Below, piece after piece: positions 1 through 7,506 of a stretch of DNA of 46,361 nucleotides (position 1 is its first letter; each line of letters opens with the position of its first letter). The notes beneath the pieces are model-generated. The model worked only from the letters and a program-made list of their open reading frames with translations. It was not told the DNA's origin and did not search any database. This DNA comes from Antrihabitans stalagmiti (GTDB lineage: Bacteria > Actinomycetota > Actinomycetes > Mycobacteriales > Mycobacteriaceae): contig NZ_JAEMNV010000014.1 in assembly GCF_016482825.1 (NCBI RefSeq), forward strand, positions 1 through 46,361. Direction: 5' to 3'. The position numbers were made by a program, and so were the translations under genes.

Positions 1-49
1 GTTGTAGCCCCGACGGGATTCGAACCCGCGCTACCGCCTTGAGAGGGCG
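1..49. repeat. attL: attL core: 49-bp direct repeat, 3' half of tRNA-Glu(CUC)
   Basis: The first 49 bases are identical to the last 49 (46313-46361). On the minus strand they read as an anticodon loop CTCTCAA, the 3' side of the anticodon stem (GGCGG), a T-arm with TTCGAAT, and an acceptor ending GGGGCTA. This is the 3' half of a tRNA-Glu with anticodon CUC. The bases after position 49 do not continue the tRNA, so this copy is the displaced host remnant and phage DNA begins here. Confidence 0.93.
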
Positions 50-141
50 ACCAAAGGTGCTGGCAGACAGGCCGATACATCGTCTGACCTGCCCTAAGTC
101 CACCGGGGCTTGTCTCGTTTCACCGGGTTTTGTCGTTCAGC

Positions 142-164
142 TGTGGGCAAAATGTGGGCAGACG
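142..164 (+). repeat. Candidate integrase arm-type sites (left arm), two tandem TGTGGGCA
   Basis: The 8-mer TGTGGGCA occurs at 142-149 and 153-160, 11 bp apart. The whole 23-bp block is repeated exactly and in the same orientation at 46224-46246, near the other end. The blocks lie about 93 bp and 70 bp from their att cores. Paired short direct repeats flanking the core on both arms are what arm-type sites of a tyrosine integrase look like. The assignment is inferred from position and repetition. Confidence 0.5.
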
Positions 165-184
165 CCGCAACACGCGACCATTCG

Positions 185-565
185 TCACGTGACCGGCGAA
201 GCGGACTCCGCGGGACACCACTGCTTCATCTCGAGGTACGCCTTGCCGTTGCCCGTCGGCGCACGGAAGCTTAAGAGACAGAGCCACTCCCCCGTCGAAA
301 CGCGCGCCCACGCCCACAACTTTCCCGGGACAACCTCGTCGAGCGATAGGCCTTCTGCACGGACACGCAGCGGCCGACTGTTGTGACGCGGCGGTATCCG
401 GGCGATCGCCACAGCGAGGTTCACCGATACCGACATGGGCGGATCCACCACATGCCGCGGCGGCGGCTCGAACACGTACGGCCAAGTCTCGAACACGGCC
501 CGTCCCTTGGCGATTGATCGGACGTTTGATGGTGGCCGATGCTTCCCGAGCCTCGTCAGCCCCAT
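185..565 (-). CDS. Hypothetical phage protein, 126 aa
   Basis: The function is not recognised. The ATG at 565 is preceded by a strong ribosome-binding site (GGGGAGG, 6 nt spacing). The protein is soluble and rich in Trp and Pro. Its C-terminal half (LWAWARVSTGEWLCLL, then a Trp-Cys-Pro ending) looks like a small structured domain. It is the outermost gene on the left, next to attL, and lies beyond the terminator at 629-658, so it probably has its own promoter in 566-628. That makes it a candidate for expression in the lysogen. No membrane segment is seen. Confidence 0.6.
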   Translation of the reverse strand: MGLTRLGKHRPPSNVRSIAKGRAVFETWPYVFEPPPRHVVDPPMSVSVNLAVAIARIPPRHNSRPLRVRAEGLSLDEVVPGKLWAWARVSTGEWLCLLSFRAPTGNGKAYLEMKQWCPAESASPVT

Positions 566-593
566 CGACCACCTCCCCTGAGATTAGCACGCA

Positions 594-603
594 TGTTCGA
601 ACA
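594..603. promoter_or_regulatory. Palindrome TGTTCGAACA upstream of the 185-565 gene
   Basis: A perfect 10-bp palindrome lies 28 bp upstream of the ATG at 565. On the minus strand it is followed by TGC-TAATCT, a possible extended -10. An operator overlapping the spacer of a promoter for the leftmost gene is plausible. It lacks the spacing of the usual actinobacterial SOS box, so I do not call it LexA. Confidence 0.3.
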
Positions 604-628
604 CGTTTCGGGTCGCCGACGACAAAAA

Positions 629-658
629 CGCCCCCAACCCACTGTGGGGTCGGGGGCG
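629..658 (-). terminator. Rho-independent terminator for leftward transcription
   Basis: Arms CGCCCCC (629-635) and GGGGGCG (652-658) pair perfectly and are extended by an imperfect inner stem. On the minus strand the hairpin is followed by five U residues (624-628). There is no T-tract on the plus-strand side. It would stop the long leftward late transcript before it enters the 185-565 gene. Confidence 0.75.
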
Positions 659-676
659 CTGATCCATACTCAATTC

Positions 677-829
677 ATGACGACGTGGTTGATAATCGCC
701 GGGATACTGCTCGTGCTGATCTTCACGTGCAAGCTCGCCTGGAAAGTCGGCAAAGCTTCAGGCTTTGGCGAAGCGGGGTTGCCGGCTCCTGAGAAGAAGC
801 AAACCAGGAAGCCTCCGTCGCAGATCTAG
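677..829 (+). CDS. Small single-pass membrane protein, 50 aa
   Basis: This short plus-strand ORF starts at the ATG at 677. It encodes MTTWLIIAGILLVLIFTCKL, a clear N-terminal membrane segment, followed by a basic, Pro/Lys-rich tail of about 25 residues. The family is unknown. It stands 28 bp upstream of the lipoprotein gene on the same strand, against the direction of the late operon. The two could form a small lysogenic-conversion cassette. The upstream ribosome-binding site is poor. Confidence 0.5.
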   Translation: MTTWLIIAGILLVLIFTCKLAWKVGKASGFGEAGLPAPEKKQTRKPPSQI

Positions 830-857
830 TTTCAGGTCGGGATACCGAGGGGGAATC

Positions 858-1268
858 ATGCGAATAGTTGTAGTTATTGCGGCGCTGGCGATCACCGTTG
901 CAGGGTGCGGTGGCAGCGACTCGGTCGACGAGCCCCAACGGGACGGGAAACAGGAATACGCGACCGCGCAGACGCTCGTCGACGATTGGGTTGATGCGGG
1001 CGCGTCGTCGTGTCCGACCTCGCGCGACCTTGACCCCGCGTATGCCAGCGACCAACTGCGATGCGGCGACATCAATAACCTGATCGTGTTTTCGGTGTAC
1101 GACACGCCAACCGACTTGAACGCGCAACGCAACCTCTTCGCCGATCGCGAAGCGTCGGTCACTCAGCAGGCTGTTTTCGGGGAGAACTGGTCGGTGGCGT
1201 GCAGCAAGACGAGGGTGATTTCGTGCGTCGAAGCACAGAAGCTACTCGGCGGCGACCTGCTCTTCTAG
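858..1268 (+). CDS. Prophage lipoprotein, 136 aa
   Basis: The start at 858 is chosen because it follows a GAGGGGGA ribosome-binding site and gives a textbook lipoprotein signal: MRIVVVIAALAITVAGCGG with lipobox VAGC, lipidated Cys about 17. The mature protein is about 120 aa with four further Cys, suggesting two disulfides on the cell surface, and it ends in a short conserved-looking GGDLLF. Small lipoproteins of this kind in temperate actinophages are suspected of blocking superinfection, but that role is inferred here. The gene runs against the late operon and its 3' end overlaps the convergent 44-aa gene by 27 bp. Confidence 0.75.
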   Translation: MRIVVVIAALAITVAGCGGSDSVDEPQRDGKQEYATAQTLVDDWVDAGASSCPTSRDLDPAYASDQLRCGDINNLIVFSVYDTPTDLNAQRNLFADREASVTQQAVFGENWSVACSKTRVISCVEAQKLLGGDLLF

Positions 1269-1376
1269 GTCGTACTGCTCCGGCCCCTCCGCCTGCTGCG
1301 CTTCGATCGGCAACGGAAGCATCAGCCGCATCGGCCCGTAACACACCTGTTCGTGCTCGTCGCGTTCGTCCGACAT
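1242..1376 (-). CDS. Last gene of the late operon, 44 aa, unknown
   Basis: This small acidic protein (MSDERDEHEQVCYGPMRLML...) was found by reading the minus strand. Its ribosome-binding site AAGGAGGGG overlaps the stop codon of the upstream M23 tail gene, 9 nt before it begins, which strongly supports translation. It has no membrane segment and no recognised family. It ends with a TAG inside the 3' end of the convergent lipoprotein gene. Confidence 0.6.
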   Translation of the reverse strand: MSDERDEHEQVCYGPMRLMLPLPIEAQQAEGPEQYDLEEQVAAE

Positions 1377-1385
1377 AACCCCTCC

Positions 1386-4052
1386 TTAGCCTGGATTGAC
1401 GGCCCAGTTGATGGTGACGCCGACCTGCCGCAGGAAGGCTTCGGGATCCTCGTACGGGAACTGCGTGTCCATCAGCCACTTGTCGTCGGTGCCGGCGCCC
1501 GCACTGCCATTGAAGGGGTACGAACCGCGGCGAACCGCGAAGTGCAGGTGAGGTTCGGATGAGTTGCCTGTTGATCCGACGTTGCCGATGACCTGACCGC
1601 GGGTGACGACCTGCCCCGCGACCAACGGCGGCGGGTTGACCATGTGGGCGTAGTCGGTGCAGATGTCGCCTTCGTGCCAGATGGACGCGCCGTTGCCGTA
1701 CGCCGAGCCCATGACGCTAGGACCGCCCGCGAGCAGCACGATGCCATCGGCGGGGGCGTAGATCGGCCGCCCTGTGGTGCCGCCGGTGGTGAGGTCGATG
1801 CCGTTGTGGAAGGTCGTCGAGCTTCCGGTGTAGTAGCCGAAGCCGTTGGTCTTGTTGCCCCAGCCTGGCTGCATCCACTCGTAGGTTTCCCACACTGGCG
1901 TCGTCGGGAAGTAGTCTTCGGCGTCGATCCGCGCGATCGCCATCGAGTAGGTTGCGGTGCCTGTGCTGGATTCGGTGGTGTAGGTGACGAACCCCCAGTG
2001 ACGGTTGGACTGCGAGACAATGTTGCCTACGTCCGTCCAGGAGATCGTCGTCGGAGAGTTGTTCAGCCACACGGTGTAGACGTTGCCGACTGCACGAAGC
2101 ACCAACCCTGACGGGCACAGTCGCAACTGACCGGACACCGGGAGCATGTCGAGCTTGTATGCGGTGCTCGACGCGCGCACTGTGCCAGCACCACCGACGT
2201 AGGACTTGATTCCGATCGTGTGCGTCGTCCCGGAGATGGTCGCATAGACCTCGGCGCGGTTCTGCCCGTCCGCTGTCGAGCGCAGGAATCCGCCACCGCC
2301 CTGCGCATACGCCTGTGTGCCAGCAGGTTTCGCGACCCATGCGGTGACCTTCTGATCAGCCTGAGTGAGCGGGGTGACGTGACGAGCCGCATACGCTGTC
2401 GTCGAGTTCGATGCACCCGTCGTGCCACCCTGTGCACGTTGGGCGCTGATCACCGGGGCTTGCCCGATCGTCACCCAATCTGGTCCAAGCGGGCCATCCG
2501 GCCGGTTGAGGGTGTCGGAGATTGCGACTGTCGTCGTCATGGTCGGCGCAGGCATTGTTGCGGTGGCCGTCATCGGCGGGATGATGATGTTCGCGCCGGC
2601 TACAACGGTCGGCGGGAGCATGAATGCGGACGCGAGCGCGGGCGGGATCGCCGTTGTTGCGCCAGTGGCCGGCGTCGGTGTGGGCATCGACGCTGTTGCC
2701 GCCATCGGCGGAATGACAACGCTCGTCTGAATGCCGGCAGTCGGCGCGGGCATGAACGCGGTCGCGGTCATCGGAGGCACTGCGACGCCTGCATTTACGA
2801 CAGCCGACGGCGCAGGCATCGACGCGGTCGCGTACATCGTGGGCGCTTGACCGATCGCGGTGTCGGTGATGAGTACACCCGGTGTCGGCATGGATGCTGT
2901 CGCCGACATGACGGGAATGTGCGTATCGACGGGCACCACGATCGTCGGTGCGGGCATCGACGCAGTGGCGGTCGCAACGGGAATCACCACGTGCGCGTTG
3001 ACAATCGCAGTCGGTTCGGGCATCGACGCGGTGGCCATCATCGGCGGGATTGCCGCACTTGCGCCTGTGATGGTCGTCGGTGCGGGCATGTGCGCGGTGG
3101 CTTGCGCGGTGGGGATTCCGACGATGACCGGCCGCGTGCCGTCCCAGATGATCCGGGAGCCGTAGTAGACCGCGAGAGCTGGGATGCCGTTGCGGACGAT
3201 CATCAGCGGGGATTGTCCGCGTTTGAGGATGAAGCCGTTCGGGAGTGCTTGAAGACCGCCTGCGGCGGTCAGTGTCGCTGTTGCAACAGTGGTATTCGCG
3301 CCGCCGACGAGGCCGACTGATCCGCTGGCGGTGAGCGTGGCTGTTGCGGTCGTGGATGCTGAGCCGCCGGATGCGACAGTGCCATCGGCGGTGAGTGTCG
3401 CGGTTCCCGTTGCCGATGTGCCGCCAATGTGGCCTCGGGTTCCGGCCGCCGTCAATGTCGCCGTGGAGGTCGTTGACGCGGAGCCGAGTGCGCCGATCGC
3501 ACCGTCAGCGGTGAGCGTTGCGACGGCGATCGTGTCGGCCGCGCTCGGCGGGGTACCTACTATGCCGTCTGCGGTGAGTGTTGCTGTCGCGGTGAGGGTC
3601 GCAGCACCCGTGGTCGCCACTCGTCCATCTGCTGTGAGAGTCGCGGTCACGGTGGTCGACGAGCTGCCCTGTGCGGCAACTGCACCGCTAGCGGTCAGCG
3701 TGGCCGCGCCGGTTGTGGAGCTGCCCGAGCTGGTTTCTCGCGTGCCTGCGGCGGTGAGCGTGGCTGTGCCCGTCGTCGACGCGCCGCCCGCCGTAGCGCG
3801 CACACCTTCGGCCGCCAACGTAGCTGTGGCAGTGGTAGACGCGCCCGCGCTCGTGTTGCGCGTACCGGCAGCCGTCAGTGTTGCTGTGCCCGTGGTGGAG
3901 GCATCGGAACTTGTCCCGCGCACACCGTCCGCGGTGAGCGTCGCCGTAGCAACGAGATTCGCGTCGCCGGTGTAGTCGACCGACGTCGATTCCGTCTCGG
4001 AGACGTGAGGGCGGTACGCCGAAACTGGGCGCGATCTACCTATCCGTGGCAT
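1386..4052 (-). CDS. Repetitive tail-appendage protein with C-terminal M23 endopeptidase, 888 aa
   Basis: Four regions are visible. Residues about 32-262 hold some twelve ATLTA(A/D)G-type repeats of about 20 aa. Residues about 314-510 hold about ten MPAPT...IPPMTATAS repeats of about 20 aa. Residues about 512-710 begin DTLNRPDGPLGPDW and look like a lectin-type jelly roll. Residues about 730-888 are an M23/LytM peptidase with zinc motifs HNGID (H749, D753) and HLHF (H835, H837). Such enzymes cut peptide cross-bridges of peptidoglycan, so it is probably a virion tip or fibre protein that opens the wall at entry. The ATG is preceded by GAGGTGA. It is the last large late gene. Confidence 0.85.
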   Translation of the reverse strand: MPRIGRSRPVSAYRPHVSETESTSVDYTGDANLVATATLTADGVRGTSSDASTTGTATLTAAGTRNTSAGASTTATATLAAEGVRATAGGASTTGTATLTAAGTRETSSGSSTTGAATLTASGAVAAQGSSSTTVTATLTADGRVATTGAATLTATATLTADGIVGTPPSAADTIAVATLTADGAIGALGSASTTSTATLTAAGTRGHIGGTSATGTATLTADGTVASGGSASTTATATLTASGSVGLVGGANTTVATATLTAAGGLQALPNGFILKRGQSPLMIVRNGIPALAVYYGSRIIWDGTRPVIVGIPTAQATAHMPAPTTITGASAAIPPMMATASMPEPTAIVNAHVVIPVATATASMPAPTIVVPVDTHIPVMSATASMPTPGVLITDTAIGQAPTMYATASMPAPSAVVNAGVAVPPMTATAFMPAPTAGIQTSVVIPPMAATASMPTPTPATGATTAIPPALASAFMLPPTVVAGANIIIPPMTATATMPAPTMTTTVAISDTLNRPDGPLGPDWVTIGQAPVISAQRAQGGTTGASNSTTAYAARHVTPLTQADQKVTAWVAKPAGTQAYAQGGGGFLRSTADGQNRAEVYATISGTTHTIGIKSYVGGAGTVRASSTAYKLDMLPVSGQLRLCPSGLVLRAVGNVYTVWLNNSPTTISWTDVGNIVSQSNRHWGFVTYTTESSTGTATYSMAIARIDAEDYFPTTPVWETYEWMQPGWGNKTNGFGYYTGSSTTFHNGIDLTTGGTTGRPIYAPADGIVLLAGGPSVMGSAYGNGASIWHEGDICTDYAHMVNPPPLVAGQVVTRGQVIGNVGSTGNSSEPHLHFAVRRGSYPFNGSAGAGTDDKWLMDTQFPYEDPEAFLRQVGVTINWAVNPG

Positions 4053-4084
4053 GACTCACCTCGCAATCGTCGGGATGAGTCGGA

Positions 4085-4582
4085 CTACTCCTCGTACGCG
4101 AGCCAGCACGACATCCCGATCGCGACCGACGTGGTGGCGCGGATCCGCAGAATGTCGTTGGCGACGACGCCGGGTTCACGGTCGAGCGGGAACTGCTCGG
4201 AGAACTGCTGCGCCCACGTCGAGCCGCCCGCGAGGAGTCGTGACGCGGTCACGGTGCCCTCGGCGCTCGATGTGAAGCCGGACGCTGAGGTGCCGAGCGA
4301 GATCGCCGACGCGCCGGTACCGGCGTCGTCGTACTTCACGACATCGCCTGCGGCGTAGGCAGTTACGGTTGCGTTCACGGTTCCGGTGGTGATCAGCTCG
4401 ACCTTCACCTGCGCCGTCGGGACGGCGTCGAAACTGTAACCCCAGGCGATGACGGAGATGTTGGTTGTCGGCTTGACCTGCAGCATCGTTTTGAGCGACG
4501 TGCCGGTGGTGACGGGAGCAAGGAAGGCGGTCAGCGCCGCTGTGGCGCCGTTCCACACGATGTATCTACGACGAGAGCCCAT
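4085..4582 (-). CDS. Putative minor tail / appendage protein, 165 aa
   Basis: This is a soluble, beta-rich, Thr/Ala/Val-rich protein (for example TGTVNATVTAYAAGDVVKYD) with a basic N-terminus MGSRRRYIVWNG. The composition and position, between two appendage genes, suggest a trimeric tail-fibre or decoration component. No domain is recognised with confidence. The gene follows the 201-aa gene after 15 bp and precedes the M23 tail gene by 32 bp. The role is inferred from context. Confidence 0.65.
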   Translation of the reverse strand: MGSRRRYIVWNGATAALTAFLAPVTTGTSLKTMLQVKPTTNISVIAWGYSFDAVPTAQVKVELITTGTVNATVTAYAAGDVVKYDDAGTGASAISLGTSASGFTSSAEGTVTASRLLAGGSTWAQQFSEQFPLDREPGVVANDILRIRATTSVAIGMSCWLAYEE

Positions 4583-4597
4583 GACTGCAGCCGCCTT

Positions 4598-5203
4598 TCA
4601 GTAAGACCCGGACCGATTAACGGACTGGGTTGGGATGGCAAGTTTTGATGGCCGCAGGTCGCCGACCGTGAGCCGGCCGAAGCGGGTCGTGTTGTTGTTC
4701 TGCGCGATCAGTCCGGCGTAGCGGCCCGTCTGGTTCGCGATCGGAGTGGTGTCCGGCCATGACGAACCGCGTTGAACGCCGTTGACGAACTGGTAGTACA
4801 CGTTCGAGACGACGAAGAACTCGATGACGTCGAAGAGGGCGATCGCGGTAGCCTGCGACGCCCTGGCTGTGTAGCCGGCGAGTGCCCACGATGTGGCGGT
4901 GGCGATCTCACTGCCCGCCGTCGAGATTGTCAGCAGCGGAAAGGTTCCCGATGTTGCAGTGCCACTCCCCCGGAGGAATAGGAAGTTCGACGTCGAACTG
5001 ATCTGTTCGATCGTCGTTGCCACGTACTGATCCGCGCTCGCGAGCAGGCGCTTGTACTCAGCGGGAAACACTCCTGATGCATTGGCGTTGATCGTGCCTG
5101 ATGCGATTCGGGGGTTGACTGCGCCGTTCTTGTAGACCCAGTCGGACCCGAGGACGCCGTCCGATCGGTCGGCTTCGTCGGTCCATCGCCGCCACTGCAG
5201 CAT
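4598..5203 (-). CDS. Putative minor tail protein, lectin-like fold, 201 aa
   Basis: The N-terminal DEADRSDGVLGSDW is nearly the same as DTLNRPDGPLGPDW in the M23 tail protein (1386-4052), so the two share a domain resembling concanavalin/LamG-type phage binding modules. The remainder is beta-rich and ends in a basic segment. The start ATG follows directly on the stop of the upstream gene (TAAATG at 5201-5206). A receptor-binding or baseplate role is likely from context. Confidence 0.68.
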   Translation of the reverse strand: MLQWRRWTDEADRSDGVLGSDWVYKNGAVNPRIASGTINANASGVFPAEYKRLLASADQYVATTIEQISSTSNFLFLRGSGTATSGTFPLLTISTAGSEIATATSWALAGYTARASQATAIALFDVIEFFVVSNVYYQFVNGVQRGSSWPDTTPIANQTGRYAGLIAQNNNTTRFGRLTVGDLRPSKLAIPTQSVNRSGSY

Positions 5204-5593
5204 TTAGGCAGCCAGTGGCGCGTACGCGAGACTGAGAGTGTTCAGCGTGTAGGTGTCGGTGTTGACGACCGCGCGCGTCGATGACAGGGCGGCCGACCAT
5301 AGGAAGTTGCCCGAGGTGGATGCGTCCCACACGCTGATGTGCGACAGGGTTTCGCCGGTGGTCATCGCCCAGTTCGGCAGCGTGCCGGTGACTGCGATTG
5401 CCCCGCCGGAGGCAGCGGAGAACGTTGCCTGAGATCGGGTTGTGACAGCGCTCGGATTCGCAGTACCAGCCGATCCTGGATCGCCGATGTGCAGCTTCAC
5501 GTATAGCCCGGACGGCTGCGTGAATGCCGTGCCACCACGAAGGTGATCAAGTTGCTTGTTGACGAGGTTTACGGTGTGCAGTCCGACAGTCAT
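5204..5593 (-). CDS. Phage tail fibre-like protein, 129 aa
   Basis: The segment GLYVKLHIGDPGSAGTANPS, at residues about 28-47, is the hallmark of a small tail-fibre family seen in many actinophages. It is followed by a beta-rich body with LPNWAMTTGETLSHISVWD, which sets out an appendage jelly-roll. The length is normal for that family. It sits in the appendage cluster, just after a 37-aa gene. The family is recalled from its motif, not searched. Confidence 0.7.
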   Translation of the reverse strand: MTVGLHTVNLVNKQLDHLRGGTAFTQPSGLYVKLHIGDPGSAGTANPSAVTTRSQATFSAASGGAIAVTGTLPNWAMTTGETLSHISVWDASTSGNFLWSAALSSTRAVVNTDTYTLNTLSLAYAPLAA

Positions 5594-5596
5594 CGG

Positions 5597-5710
5597 TCAG
5601 TCCTCCTGTGTAGTGGTGTCGTCGGCATCGGTCGTGCCGTCCGCGTGAGTCACGAACCCATCGGCCGTGAGAACGAGCTGAAATACGGGCACCTCGGTCG
5701 GCTCGGTCAT
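5597..5710 (-). CDS. Small acidic protein, 37 aa
   Basis: The ATG at 5710 overlaps the TGA of the upstream gene by one base (TGATG), and the ORF ends 3 bp before the next gene starts. Translational coupling therefore supports it. The sequence starts MTEPTEVPVFQLVLTADG and ends in an acidic Asp/Thr tail. No function is recognised. It may be a small virion or regulatory peptide of the appendage cluster. Confidence 0.5.
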   Translation of the reverse strand: MTEPTEVPVFQLVLTADGFVTHADGTTDADDTTTQED

Positions 5711-6147
5711 CACGCCACCTGCGTATTGATGAGGCCATTCGAGTCCAGCTGCACCGTGAAGGTGGAGTTCGACGACGACTTGTCGCCGTCGAGGTCGGCC
5801 CATCCGATGAGCGGTTTGTTCGTCGAGGGTGTGGAGTCGTAGAACACGGCGCGGTTGGCGGTGATCGTCGAGGAGTTCCACACTGGATCGGCGCAGTCGA
5901 CCTTGGTGGTATTCGTGGCCGCGTCGTAGGTGACCTGGACGCTGGTGAGCAGGACACCGCCCGTGGTGTAACCGTTTCCGTTGGCAACCTCGCCGCTGGT
6001 GATGTCAGCGAAGTACTGCATCGTGTCCTGGTTGATGGTGGCGGCCGACGTGAACAGCGCGCACTTGAGGGCGTCTGTCGAGAGCTTCACCTCTTGGTTG
6101 AACGCGCTGACTGGGAACTTGCCGAATAGCTTGGCTGACACTGCCAT
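5710..6147 (-). CDS. Putative virion appendage protein, 145 aa
   Basis: The protein begins MAVSAKLFGKFPVSAFNQEV and continues as a beta-rich domain with a WNSSTITANRAVFYDSTPSTNKPLIGWADLD-like pattern of short strands, typical of small phage structural proteins. It has no Cys-rich or membrane features. It is coupled to the 37-aa gene downstream. The assignment to the tail appendages rests on position and composition. Confidence 0.65.
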   Translation of the reverse strand: MAVSAKLFGKFPVSAFNQEVKLSTDALKCALFTSAATINQDTMQYFADITSGEVANGNGYTTGGVLLTSVQVTYDAATNTTKVDCADPVWNSSTITANRAVFYDSTPSTNKPLIGWADLDGDKSSSNSTFTVQLDSNGLINTQVA

Positions 6148-6229
6148 TGGAGACTCCTTACCGTTTCGGGAACGACGAAGAACCCGACAGGCAGTGGCCT
6201 TCGGGGGTTGGGGGTTGCGGGTGAGTTGC

Positions 6230-6637
6230 TTAGTCGGGGAAGAGAATGAACGTGGTGTTCGGGTCTGGCGACTCCTGGGACGTGAACTGACTCATGGTCA
6301 TCACTTGGACCCGATCGAATCCGCCTGCGTTGCGGACGAATCCGTCAGGGTTTTCTGGTTGCGGCTCCGCTGCATCCCAGAGGGGTTGCAGCCGAAGTGG
6401 TATCCCCGAGTCGGGAATGTCGATCGTCCGCGTCTCTTGCCCGATCGTGACGTCGGCCGGACCGGGGTCGAGGTCCTTCGTCGTCATCACTCCGTTGGTG
6501 ACAGGGGCTCGATAGGGGGTCTTCACGATCATGGCCGTGCCGTCGTAGCTCAGCCGCACGCGTGGGATTCCGAACTTCACGGTATCCACGCCGATTTCGC
6601 GCGCGATGTTGCCTATGGGCTCGAAGAGTATGGTCAC
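6230..6637 (-). CDS. Hypothetical virion-region protein, 135 aa
   Basis: The GTG start at 6637 lies 3 bp after the stop of the upstream gene. The protein is soluble, Pro-rich and beta-strand-like (PRVRLSYDGTAMIVKTPYRAP), and ends in an acidic tail. I do not recognise a family. It separates the membrane proteins of the lysis cassette from the appendage genes. The 82 bp downstream (6148-6229) hold no gene, only weak G-rich inverted repeats. Confidence 0.6.
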   Translation of the reverse strand: MTILFEPIGNIAREIGVDTVKFGIPRVRLSYDGTAMIVKTPYRAPVTNGVMTTKDLDPGPADVTIGQETRTIDIPDSGIPLRLQPLWDAAEPQPENPDGFVRNAGGFDRVQVMTMSQFTSQESPDPNTTFILFPD

Positions 6638-6640
6638 TGG

Positions 6641-7048
6641 TCACAACTCCCGTGCGTGTCGTAGTGCGGCCCGCATCTGGTCGACGTCGTGCCCTCGCTC
6701 TTCGAGTAGGGGAATCGCGATGCGCAACTGAGTCGACAGTTCGACGACGTGACCGTCGAGCGCGCTGATCTGCTCGCGTTGGCCGTCGAGCTGCTCGCGC
6801 TGCCCTTCGAGTTGCTGCGCCTGACGCCCGAGTTGTGCGCTTACCTCGTCGACCTTCTCGTCGAGTTTGCGATTCTCTTCGCGCAGTTCCTTTGCCTCTT
6901 TGCGCAAGTCGGTCGCGATGCCGACGCTGATCTCGTTGATGACCTTCGCGTAGTTCGCTTGGTTCAGCCGGCGAACCGATACCGCCGCGATGAGCGCGAG
7001 GATGATGCCGGGGACGCCGAGCTGCACGGCGATCTGAGAGAAGTTCAT
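6641..7048 (-). CDS. Membrane-anchored coiled-coil protein, 135 aa, lysis cassette
   Basis: An N-terminal membrane segment (about residues 9-26, VPGIILALIAAVSV) is followed by a long charged coiled coil (about 35-110) with heptad-like LEGQREQLDGQREQ repeats. The ATG at 7048 overlaps the upstream stop as ATGA. One transmembrane segment plus a coiled coil, placed next to holin-like genes, suggests a holin partner or spanin-like lysis accessory. The exact role is unknown. Confidence 0.65.
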   Translation of the reverse strand: MNFSQIAVQLGVPGIILALIAAVSVRRLNQANYAKVINEISVGIATDLRKEAKELREENRKLDEKVDEVSAQLGRQAQQLEGQREQLDGQREQISALDGHVVELSTQLRIAIPLLEERGHDVDQMRAALRHAREL

Positions 7049-7506
7049 CGGGCGTCGTCCTCTCGATCGAGTTCGGCCATTCGCACGACGACGTGCCGCA
7101 GGAGCCGAATGTCTCGAACGACGACGCCGATCGCGCAGATGCCGATCGCCGCGCCGATCCACGCTGCGAACGTCGCATTCTTGGCGTAGGTGGCTTGTAC
7201 GATCGCCGCGACGTAGGCCCATGTGGCGAAGGTGAATCCGAGGTCACCGGAGAGCTGGACCCACAGGCCCGACAGATTGCGGTGCCGCAGCCAGTTGCCG
7301 AGCCACCCGAGTAGCGGGCACACGATCAGCATTGCCGTCCATATTGCGTCGAACATTTCGCCCATCACGCGAGTCACGGCGCCGGGAGGATTCGAGATGA
7401 TCGCATGGGCGCCCGCGCATATATAGGCCGCGTAGATGATGTTTTGGTAGTGCCGAACGGATTCCGAGTCGATCCACGCTGCGAGTTGCGCGAAGAGTCT
7501 CCGCAT
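7045..7506 (-). CDS. Multi-pass membrane protein, holin-like, 153 aa
   Basis: The start ATG at 7506 overlaps the stop of the 94-aa holin gene (TAATG). Four hydrophobic segments are visible at about residues 22-40, 50-68, 80-100 and 110-128 (for example AMLIVCPLLGWLGNW and FAAWIGAAIGICAIGVVV). The C-terminus is charged. It lies within a run of three small membrane-protein genes just after lysin A, so a holin or antiholin role is likely. Confidence 0.68.
   Translation of the reverse strand: MRRLFAQLAAWIDSESVRHYQNIIYAAYICAGAHAIISNPPGAVTRVMGEMFDAIWTAMLIVCPLLGWLGNWLRHRNLSGLWVQLSGDLGFTFATWAYVAAIVQATYAKNATFAAWIGAAIGICAIGVVVRDIRLLRHVVVRMAELDREDDAR

Noticed and set aside
142-200. Left 23-bp block as a remnant of another integrase gene (it can be read as VGKMWAD, as in the integrase end)
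   Set aside because: The upstream sequence in that frame shows no integrase motifs, and the identity stops with the block. DNA-level arm sites explain it better.
594-603. LexA/SOS box at TGTTCGAACA
   Set aside because: The arms are not separated by the spacer seen in the actinobacterial SOS consensus, so only a generic palindrome is reported.
2220-3975. Long plus-strand ORFs (366, 101 and 228 aa) opposite the repetitive M23 tail gene
   Set aside because: They are antisense shadows of the tandem repeats. Their low-complexity Arg/Gly/Val composition, lack of ribosome-binding sites and complete nesting in a clear gene argue against them.
6148-6229. Possible terminator (AACCC...GGGTT) in the 82-bp gap
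   Set aside because: Arms are only five bases, interrupted, and the following sequence is not U-rich.
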